A stretch of 16,886 bases of DNA, taken from contig CAKSUD010000031.1 of NCBI GenBank assembly GCA_934500865.1, positions 1 through 16,886 on the forward strand, read 5' to 3'. Positions 1-6,084 of this stretch are shown here, in pieces. Origin of the DNA: an uncultured Clostridia bacterium. Its GTDB lineage: Bacteria; Bacillota; Clostridia; TANB77; RGIG9151. The notes beneath the pieces are model-generated. The model ran no database searches. It was not told the DNA's origin and was given only the letters and a program-made list of their open reading frames with translations. Position 1 is the first letter of the stretch; each line of letters begins with the position of its first letter. A program made the position numbers and the translations under genes.

Positions 1-117
1 AGCCGTCTACTTGGTCTTTAAAAAGTAAAGGTGTTGCACTCATGCCTGGTCCACTCTTCTATCGGCAAATAAGAAACAAATAGATGGATGGATGAAGGAG
101 ATGCGTCAAAACGGCTG

Positions 118-156
118 TTAAAACACTGTTTTAACACCGTTTAAACGCTGTTTAAA
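118..156. repeat. Dispersed AT-rich repeat, copy A
   Basis: By eye, 34 of 39 positions match the copy at 15451-15489. The start forms a strong hairpin: TGTTAAAAC (116-124), loop ACT, GTTTTAACA (128-136). The stem extends outward by ACGG/CCGT (111-114 and 137-140) around a single bulged C at 115. A GTTTAAAC palindrome follows. Function is unknown; it could be a protein-binding site, a recombination site or a transcript end. Confidence 0.7.
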
Positions 157-178
157 TAGACATCGCTTTTCGATGAAC

Positions 179-220
179 TACTTCTGTTGATACACAATTT
201 TATGATAATCAGCAGAAGTA
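179..220. terminator. Hairpin after pgpA
   Basis: TACTTCTGTTGAT (179-191) pairs with ATCAGCAGAAGTA (208-220), 12 of 13 bases plus one G-T, with a 16-base loop. It begins 21 bases past the pgpA stop. On the minus strand no clean T-run follows, so factor-independent termination is uncertain. Confidence 0.4.
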
Positions 221-241
221 TTTCTCCAGACATCCTATCTT

Positions 242-790
242 TTATGAAAACATACAATTATAAACATACTCAACAATATGTAAATGACGTATAACTAAAG
301 TCAATAATAATGCATAGAATCCTGCCAAAGCATCATCAAGCATACACCCCAATCCTCCATGTATATTTTTATCTATCCAACGACATCCAAGAGGTTTAGT
401 TATATCTATAATTCTAAAAAACAAAAATCCAATAAAAGCTAAAGATATTACTACATACGATGATCCAGTGAAGAATGTTGCAGAAAGGACGGCAATCCAT
501 GTTCCAAAAAGTTCATCAATAACTACAGCTCTTGGATCCTCTCCCCAATAGCGTTCCATAACATTATCTGTCCAAACACCAATAAAAAATGAACCGATTA
601 CCAACAAGAATGTAGTTATGAATAATGCTATTGGAGAAAGAATAAAATATAAACTAATCCATATTAAAAGAGCTAAGAATGCTCCAACTGTCCCTGGTGC
701 GTATGGAACAAATCCCGTTCCAAATCCAGTCGATATAACAAGATGCAACAGTGGCACTCCTGCAACATTATGATTATTATTGTTACTCAT
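242..790 (-). CDS. pgpA: Phosphatidylglycerophosphatase A
   Basis: An inner-membrane lipid phosphatase that removes phosphate from phosphatidylglycerophosphate to give phosphatidylglycerol. Family signatures are visible in order: GFGTGFVPYAPGTVG near the N-terminus; AVVIDELFGTW with the acidic pair in the middle; RIIDITKPLG; and GLGCMLDDALAG near the end. Several hydrophobic helices lie between them. I chose the ATG at 790 (182 residues). An upstream TTG at 856 would add 22 polar residues that the family does not need. The gene follows the Ca2+-ATPase gene, but a hairpin at 935-974 and about 195 bases separate them, so it may have its own promoter. It is probably housekeeping and not part of the tubulin/TerD cluster. 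Confidence 0.9.
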   Translation of the reverse strand: MSNNNNHNVAGVPLLHLVISTGFGTGFVPYAPGTVGAFLALLIWISLYFILSPIALFITTFLLVIGSFFIGVWTDNVMERYWGEDPRAVVIDELFGTWIAVLSATFFTGSSYVVISLAFIGFLFFRIIDITKPLGCRWIDKNIHGGLGCMLDDALAGFYALLLTLVIRHLHIVEYVYNCMFS

Positions 791-934
791 ATCGTTTACT
801 ACAGAAGTCGGTATGTCATAATTGCAAACTGCCGCATTGCTTTTGAAATCCTCCAACCTCAGTCATTTACATCAGTATACTCCTGTCAATCTCATCAGCA
901 GCACCATGCATTTCTCTAATTATGACAAAACCTA

Positions 935-974
935 AAGGGGAGGCATCAAAACATCCATTTTGACACAACCCCTT
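935..974 (-). terminator. Two-step hairpin after the ATPase gene
   Basis: AAGGGG (935-940) pairs with CCCCTT (969-974), and TCAAAA (946-951) pairs with TTTTGA (58-63 of the 900s block, i.e. 958-963), around symmetric five-base internal loops and a CATCCA loop. It begins 11 bases after the ATPase stop. On the minus strand it is followed by TTTAGGTTTTG, a broken U-tract, so it is a plausible but imperfect terminator. Confidence 0.45.
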
Positions 975-985
975 CCTTCAATAAT

Positions 986-3900
986 TTATTTATTAATCAA
1001 TTGCCAAATTTCACGAATCCAAAGAACAAACGAAGTTGTACAAATTATAATAATCCAGTCAATAGCTTTAACTCCACCTACTGCCACATTAAACATTTCT
1101 TGTAAGCCTGGAAGCTCTGTCATCAAAATTTGACCGACCAAAATTATGAGGACAATAATAATAAACCACTTTGTATCTCTCCATGAGATTCCCTTGAATG
1201 CGGAGTCTTTTGTCATAAACGCTTTTGCATTAAATAGATTCCAGAACTGAAGCATAACGAAAATTGTAAAGAACAAGCCAAGTTCATAAGCTGAAAGCCC
1301 GTTATTTTCGCTCCATATTGCATAACCATTAAATATATCTGTAAGGCAAGTCACATCCGTATGTTGAAAATATATACATATTCCGAGAAGTATCACTGTA
1401 AAAACACCACCAACGCCAAGAATACCCCACTCCATTCCTTTAAGAATATGTTCGTTGATAGAACGAGGCTTCTCTTTCATAACAGTCTTGGCAGGAGGCA
1501 AAGACGCCAATGCCAATGCTGCAAAAGTATCCATAATCAGGTTTACCCAAAGCATTTGTGTCACGGTCAGAGGAGATTCTTCTCCAATAAAAGCACCAAT
1601 AGCTACTATCAAACAAGCAGCAACATTCACAGTCATTTGGAATAAAATAAAACGCTTAATATTCTTATAAAGTGAACGTCCCCACATGACTGCATTGGCA
1701 ATAGTACTGAAAGAATTATCAATGATAGTCATATCACTAGCTTCTTTGGCAACCGCAGTGCCATCACCCATTGAAAGGCCAACGTTAGCTGCATTAAGAG
1801 CTGGAGCATCATTAGTACCATCACCCGTAACAGCAACAATACAACCAATCTCTTTCAATATACGAACTGCGCGTTCTTTATCATTTGGACGAGCACGAGA
1901 GATAATCTTAACCTTGGGCAATCTTTCCTTCAATTCATCATCTGACATAGTCGCAAAGTTCGTACCAATCAGAATATTTTCATCTGTATCTTCAGGTTTC
2001 CATAAACCAAGTTGACGACCAATTTCTTTAGCAGTACCAAGAGCATCTCCTGTTACAATCTTAACTTGAATACCTGCATTAAGGCAGTCGGCAATTGCAG
2101 CAGGAACATCTGCACGAACAGGATCTTCAATACCAACAATGCCCATCATATTCAAATCTTTGATGTTCAAATGTCCATCAACAAAAACTTCATCAGTATC
2201 ATTCAACTCCCTGTAAGCCAAAGCGAGGGTACGATTAGCATGACTTTGGAATTCTAACAACTTCATATCATAATTATGAATATCTTCTTTTGTCATTTTG
2301 CATAGTCCCATAAGAATATCAGGTGCACCTTTTACATATACAATGCGTTTTCCTGTTACTTCCGAATTAACAATCGTAGCCATATACTTAAGCTCAGTGG
2401 TAAACTGAAGACGATTTGTAACCGTTAAAGATTCACGAATATTAAGATAGTTTGTTCCATTATTATGTAACCATAAAAGAAGAGCTCCTTCCGTTGGATT
2501 ACCAATAGATTTTATCTTCTTTGAATCCGAAAAATCGAGGTTTGCTGTTGTGTTAACCGCTATGCACTCTTTCAACAGAGAGGAAAAATCATCGTTTCCA
2601 ATCTTCTGATTTTTTAATTGAGGGAATGAAGTCCTAACAACCTTCATTTGGTTTTGAGTTAAAGTACCTGTTTTATCGGAACAAATAACAGATACAGCAC
2701 CCATCGTCTCACAAGCATGCATTGTACGAGGAAGTGTATTTTGCTTCATTAGACGCTTCATACTAAAAGCAAGGCTCAATGTTACAGCCATGGGAAGACC
2801 TTCTGGAACTGCTACAACAATCAATGTAACTGCAATCATGACAGTATCTAAAGCATATTGAATAAACTGCGGCCAATTTGTAGTGGTTGTAGTCCCTAAC
2901 ATAAAATATAATATGACTCCGATTATTGGTAAAACCATGAAAGCGAGTACCTGCCAAAGTTCTATGCTTTCTTCATTGTCCTCATTCTTCTTTTTATTCA
3001 AAGCCAAGAATACAATACATGCAAGGACAAGGGAACCAACAAGGGAACCAATAAGTGAACCATAGTTCGGATTTGGCAATAAGAGGGCATGACGAACAAG
3101 ACGACCGAGAACAATAAGGATGGCAATACCATAACTTGTTTTTGTTATAAGCCCAGCAAGTTCATCAAGCTTTTCACTTAAAGGAGTTGCTTCTCCATCT
3201 TGAACTTGTGCAGCCTCAAATACTTTACCGCAAGCTGTAGCATCACCTACAGCAAACACTTTAGCAACACAGTCTCCCTCCATAACCGTACAACCCTTCA
3301 TAATATAATTAGATGGATATGTCGCTTCTTTGTCAAAGTCTTCAGGAATAGTAGTTTTTGCACACTGCAACTCTCCTGTAAGAGAAGATTCGTTCATAGT
3401 GAGATTCATGCATTCAAGCAATTCTGCATCGGCTGGTACTTCTTCTCCCGCCTCAAGAAGAATAATATCTTCAACAACAATATCTTTACGAGGAACTTGA
3501 CACACATTGTTATTACGAATTACTTTAACTAACGTATCATCGTTAACTTCATTCAAACTTTTAAATGTTTTTTCATTTGAAGTCTCTAAGATGTGTGCAA
3601 CCGTTGTTGCCAAAAGCACGGCAGCGGCAATGCCAATCAATTCAAGGTATGGTCCCCAACCTTCAACTCCTCCATACACACCATTATAAAAAGCAATAGA
3701 GCCCGATAATAAAAGAGCGAAAAGTAAAATTGTAAATAATGAATCAATATCAAATTCTCTCTCATCTTCATTCCATTCACCACCTAAGTAGGCGACCAAA
3801 TAAGTAAGAGCAAAAAGAATAAGAGAAAGTACGGGAGCTATCCATAAACCATCATGAGAATAGATACCCATCAATGGCAACATAATTGCAGCCAACGTTG

Positions 3901-4072
3901 CAACCACAAATATTGCTAAATCAACTTTCAATAACCAAAAGTGCATGCAATTCTTTATTTTCTCCCAAATAGACTCCTCTGCAGGAGGAGTAAGTACATT
4001 TGTACCATATTTTTTACGACTTTCGAGCACCTGAGCATCGGACAAGCCGGAATAATGATGTTTTTGTTTCAT
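986..4072 (-). CDS. P-type Ca2+-transporting ATPase (type IIB, PMCA-like)
   Basis: An inner-membrane pump expected to use ATP to export Ca2+ from the cytoplasm. The 1028-residue protein has the full P-type order: N-terminal cation-ATPase segment (YSGLSDAQVLESRKKYGTN); actuator motif SLTGEL; M4 motif VPEGLPMAVTL; phosphorylation motif SDKTGTLT with the phosphorylated Asp at residue 466; nucleotide-domain KGAPD; hinge TGDGTNDAP near residue 752; and an M6 of the type LWVNLIMDTFAALALA. The PEGLP in M4 and the N/D pair in M6 fit the single-site type IIB calcium pumps. No calmodulin-binding tail is visible; it ends soon after the last helix. The start is an ATG, and 151 non-coding bases precede it, room for a separate promoter. 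Its position after a TerD gene is suggestive because TerD proteins bind calcium. Specificity for Ca2+ is a family inference. Confidence 0.93.
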   Translation of the reverse strand: MKQKHHYSGLSDAQVLESRKKYGTNVLTPPAEESIWEKIKNCMHFWLLKVDLAIFVVATLAAIMLPLMGIYSHDGLWIAPVLSLILFALTYLVAYLGGEWNEDEREFDIDSLFTILLFALLLSGSIAFYNGVYGGVEGWGPYLELIGIAAAVLLATTVAHILETSNEKTFKSLNEVNDDTLVKVIRNNNVCQVPRKDIVVEDIILLEAGEEVPADAELLECMNLTMNESSLTGELQCAKTTIPEDFDKEATYPSNYIMKGCTVMEGDCVAKVFAVGDATACGKVFEAAQVQDGEATPLSEKLDELAGLITKTSYGIAILIVLGRLVRHALLLPNPNYGSLIGSLVGSLVLACIVFLALNKKKNEDNEESIELWQVLAFMVLPIIGVILYFMLGTTTTTNWPQFIQYALDTVMIAVTLIVVAVPEGLPMAVTLSLAFSMKRLMKQNTLPRTMHACETMGAVSVICSDKTGTLTQNQMKVVRTSFPQLKNQKIGNDDFSSLLKECIAVNTTANLDFSDSKKIKSIGNPTEGALLLWLHNNGTNYLNIRESLTVTNRLQFTTELKYMATIVNSEVTGKRIVYVKGAPDILMGLCKMTKEDIHNYDMKLLEFQSHANRTLALAYRELNDTDEVFVDGHLNIKDLNMMGIVGIEDPVRADVPAAIADCLNAGIQVKIVTGDALGTAKEIGRQLGLWKPEDTDENILIGTNFATMSDDELKERLPKVKIISRARPNDKERAVRILKEIGCIVAVTGDGTNDAPALNAANVGLSMGDGTAVAKEASDMTIIDNSFSTIANAVMWGRSLYKNIKRFILFQMTVNVAACLIVAIGAFIGEESPLTVTQMLWVNLIMDTFAALALASLPPAKTVMKEKPRSINEHILKGMEWGILGVGGVFTVILLGICIYFQHTDVTCLTDIFNGYAIWSENNGLSAYELGLFFTIFVMLQFWNLFNAKAFMTKDSAFKGISWRDTKWFIIIVLIILVGQILMTELPGLQEMFNVAVGGVKAIDWIIIICTTSFVLWIREIWQLINK

Positions 4073-4223
4073 ATATATTTATAATTATACGTCCGTATTT
4101 TTCAAAACACATTCATTAATAATAATCGTTTTAAACTTAATTATTTTCACACAATCCTATCAACTTCTATTTGAAATTCCACATTGTATTATTTAAAGGG
4201 ATTGCTGTAATACATAACAATCT

Positions 4224-4388
4224 TTACATTACAAATATTCTGTATATTGCTAATACTACAAACAGAATAGAAAGTACACGAGAAAGCATTATCAATGCTT
4301 TACGATCAGATTTCTTTCTTATATGTCCCTCTATTAGTAAAGGAGAAACAAACCATAGCAAAACTGCAAGAACGATATACAACATCAT
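4224..4388 (-). CDS. Small two-helix membrane protein, 54 residues
   Basis: A short reading frame between the CW_7-like membrane protein gene and the Ca2+-ATPase gene, in the same direction. It starts with tandem ATG codons (4388 and 4385) and encodes two hydrophobic helices: YIVLAVLLWFVSPLLI, and a second from about residue 31 to the end (ALIMLSRVLSILFVVLAIY). A charged loop, EGHIRKKSDRK, joins them. The positive loop predicts a cytoplasmic turn with both ends outside. The start follows the 14-bp hairpin at 4404-4439 by 15 bases, and no strong Shine-Dalgarno is visible, which is normal in Bacteroidota. I do not recognise a family. It could be a regulatory peptide for the neighbouring pump, but only its position supports that. 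The clean hydrophobic pattern makes a chance frame unlikely. Confidence 0.6.
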   Translation of the reverse strand: MMLYIVLAVLLWFVSPLLIEGHIRKKSDRKALIMLSRVLSILFVVLAIYRIFVM

Positions 4389-4403
4389 ATGATTATATTT
4401 TAA

Positions 4404-4439
4404 TGGTCAGATAATTACCTGAAAATAATTATCTGACCA
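4404..4439. terminator. Perfect 14-bp hairpin between gene blocks
   Basis: TGGTCAGATAATTA (4404-4417) and TAATTATCTGACCA (4426-4439) pair perfectly around an eight-base loop. It lies 20 bases past the stop of the CW_7-like protein gene and just upstream of the small membrane protein gene. Neither strand has a textbook T-run directly after the stem, so it may attenuate, stabilise mRNA ends, or bind protein. Confidence 0.55.
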
Positions 4440-4459
4440 AAAATTGGTTTTATGTATAA

Positions 4460-5233
4460 CTAAAGGAGTTCTCCTTTACGATACATTTCATTTACTTTTC
4501 TCTGAATATCAGAGTATGCTTCCCCTAATTTATCCTTACGAATTTGTCCATTACCGAAGTCTCCACGAATAACGCGACGCGCATTCTCTTCAACATCATC
4601 ACCAACATATGCATTAGATGATGTGGTTGACTCTGTTGCCTGGCTTGCAGTAGACTTTGAGATTTCAGAGGTAGAAGCAGGATTCTGCTTTATTGACTGT
4701 TCTGCATCCTTACTGCCTGTTTCTGTCGATGGAGCAGATGTCAATTCTTTAGCAGCTTGTATTTCTTCTGCTCTTGTAGGAGCTGAAGTCTCAACTTCAT
4801 TTGCAGATGTACCATCTCCTTCTTCAGACATTCCTTCATTATTAGCTCCTGCAGAAGCGTCATCGCTTGCATCTTGTTTTCCTCCGTTCTGTGCAGTCAT
4901 TCCTGTAGAAGTTTTGTCATTACCACTTCCATTTTCTTTACCATTATTGATAAACAAGAAAGCACTTATAATGATTACTACTATAGCAACAACTCCAACA
5001 ATAATCCTTCCTATATTTGGCTTCTTCCCTACCTGAAATCTTTGAGGCACTGCCGTGGGCGCAGATTTGCCCTGTGACTTAGGCGAAAGAGTTGGCTGTA
5101 GCTTTGGCACTGGAGTGACCAGAGCATCGGGTTGCTTTTTCTTTAAAGAAACCTTAAGACTTTCAACAGCTTCAGGAGTTTCCTCCTGAGCTATCTTAGT
5201 CTTTAATGTTACCTTACGCTTAAGTGAGACCAT
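4460..5233 (-). CDS. Single-pass membrane protein: TerD-like N-terminal strand, CW_7-like periplasmic end
   Basis: Not a family I can name as a whole. I chose the ATG at 5233 (257 residues), four bases after the TerD stop; a longer frame to 5323 would overlap TerD and add unrelated residues. Residues 1-13, MVSLKRKVTLKTK, closely copy the start of the adjacent TerD protein (MAVSLKKKITLKRK), and residues 26-33 repeat the theme (LKVSLKKK). A Pro-rich cytoplasmic linker follows, then one transmembrane helix at about 77-95 (IIVGVVAIVVIIISAFLFI), a Ser/Thr/Glu/Ala-rich linker to about 207, and a C-terminal block (about 217-250) containing VIRGDFGNGQIRKDKLG, then IQRKVNE. That block matches the pattern of CW_7 (Cpl-7) wall-binding repeats: VI-G--GNG--R---L, then VQ--VN. 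I infer a linker from the cytoplasmic complex to peptidoglycan. The CW_7 assignment is by eye. Confidence 0.8.
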   Translation of the reverse strand: MVSLKRKVTLKTKIAQEETPEAVESLKVSLKKKQPDALVTPVPKLQPTLSPKSQGKSAPTAVPQRFQVGKKPNIGRIIVGVVAIVVIIISAFLFINNGKENGSGNDKTSTGMTAQNGGKQDASDDASAGANNEGMSEEGDGTSANEVETSAPTRAEEIQAAKELTSAPSTETGSKDAEQSIKQNPASTSEISKSTASQATESTTSSNAYVGDDVEENARRVIRGDFGNGQIRKDKLGEAYSDIQRKVNEMYRKGELL

Positions 5234-5237
5234 AATA

Positions 5238-5834
5238 TCATGAATTACAGATAAGTGCGAAACCTGGAATCTTCTCAAATGCAGTGCTGAGATCCATAAC
5301 TTCTGGATGATCCTCATCACCACCGCTCTTCTTGAGAGAGTTTATACCATCATTATTCTTAATTGTGCAAACACAGTAGATTGGACCATGCTCTGTAGAG
5401 TCTGCAATAACCTCAAGATAATCGCCTGAGTCACTCTGGAGTTCTACACGACCTCCTTCTTCTGCATAAGTTACATCCTCTTCCTCAACAGCAGCATCAT
5501 AGTTTACAATACATACGTAGGCTTCGTCAATCTCATTGAGATTTGCAACATTAATCTGCTCTGTTTCTTCTGAACCTTCAGAAGGTTCCTTATTATCACC
5601 CATATGTAGCATGAATGGAAATTCGTTAAGATTACCGAGGTCACTCTTACGGCCACGATACTCGTTAGAGAATATACCACCAACTTCTCCATTTTTCTTC
5701 TTAAAGAACAAGCATAAATCAAGATCGGTTGGAGTACTCCAAAAAAGTTTAACTTTTAACTTGCCACTAAATGTAAAATCTGCCGCTTCTCCCTTACGTT
5801 TGAGGGTAATTTTCTTTTTTAATGATACAGCCAT
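5238..5834 (-). CDS. TerD-family protein
   Basis: A TerD-domain protein of 198 residues. Family marks seen: the starting strand MAVSLKKKITLKRK; the metal-site region TPTDLDLCLFF (about 34-44, Asp37 and Asp39); the central HMGDN (77-81) followed by an acidic stretch; and an INVANLNEIDEAYVCIVNYDA strand (94-113). Known members, such as the tellurite-resistance TerD, bind Ca2+ through acidic residues, and the acid-rich loops fit that. The tail (about 165-198) goes beyond the usual domain. The start is ATG 5834. The CW_7-like gene starts four bases after its stop, indicating tight coupling, and a decayed paralogue lies directly upstream. Tellurite resistance itself is not implied: no TerC, TerB or TerA gene is visible here. 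Confidence 0.88.
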   Translation of the reverse strand: MAVSLKKKITLKRKGEAADFTFSGKLKVKLFWSTPTDLDLCLFFKKKNGEVGGIFSNEYRGRKSDLGNLNEFPFMLHMGDNKEPSEGSEETEQINVANLNEIDEAYVCIVNYDAAVEEEDVTYAEEGGRVELQSDSGDYLEVIADSTEHGPIYCVCTIKNNDGINSLKKSGGDEDHPEVMDLSTAFEKIPGFALICNS

Positions 5835-5868
5835 AATTATTAATTTTTATTTGTTATACATTGAGAAT

Positions 5869-6073
5869 TTATAAAAATTTCAAACTTATTTTGTTGGAAA
5901 GCAGAAAAAACACGCCTTTTATTTCATCATTCTTCTGAAAGAAGGCACAAAAATCAAGATTGGTTGATGAATGCCTCAAAAGCTTTACTTCTAAAAGTCC
6001 CATAAAAGTGAACTATGAAGGTTTCTCCTTTTCTACGAAGAGCAACCTTGCGCTTTAACTGTACGCCTTCCAT
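5869..6073 (-). pseudogene. Frameshifted, truncated TerD-like paralogue
   Basis: The stretch between the TPR-like gene and terD encodes a second TerD start. From ATG 6073 the frame reads MEGVQLKRKVALRRKGE, matching the intact protein's MAVSLKKKITLKRKGE, then runs to a stop after 39 residues. Near 6000, shifting one base restores homology: GLLEVKLL, then STNLDFCAFFQKNDEIKGVF, against GKLKVKLF and PTDLDLCLFFKKKNGEVGGIF. That second frame ends at a TAA at 5869-5871. The total of 205 bases is one more than a multiple of three, so one net indel explains the shift. The rest of the domain is missing. The ATG is 11 bases past the upstream stop, so the 39-residue peptide may still be translated. I read this as a tandem duplication of terD that has decayed. 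Confidence 0.8.
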
Positions 6074-6084
6074 TATTTTTTGTA

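Larger units (their letters stand above)
1..241. other. Non-coding stretch downstream of pgpA
   Basis: I see no gene here. The stretch holds a copy of the dispersed TTAAAACACTG repeat (118-156), a small CATCG/CGATG hairpin near 161-175 and a larger hairpin at 179-220. The first 100 bases contain nothing I can interpret beyond a short GATG tandem run near 83-94. Confidence 0.6.

Noticed and set aside
791..856. TTG-started N-terminal extension of PgpA
   Set aside because: Adds 22 polar residues not typical of the family; an in-frame ATG lies at 790.
4073..4223. Promoter for the Ca2+-ATPase (TTTG about 19 bases before a TATAAATA)
   Set aside because: The -7 element matches TAnnTTTG poorly, and such AT-rich matches are common by chance here.
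4171..4392. Forward 73-residue frame between the membrane protein gene and the ATPase
   Set aside because: TTG start, no domain, and it lies antisense to the better-supported 54-residue two-helix frame on the minus strand.
4623..5036. Forward 137-residue frame inside the CW_7-like protein gene
   Set aside because: It is the complement of the low-complexity Ser/Thr/Glu linker; the minus frame has a coherent domain order and operon placement.
5234..5323. Longer N-terminus for the CW_7-like membrane protein
   Set aside because: It would overlap the terD 3' end in another frame and place unrelated residues before the conserved VSLKRK start.
5238..5834. A classical tellurite-resistance ter operon
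   Set aside because: Only a TerD-family gene and a vWA-like gene are present; TerA, TerB, TerC and TerZ are not visible, and the other genes are of a different kind.
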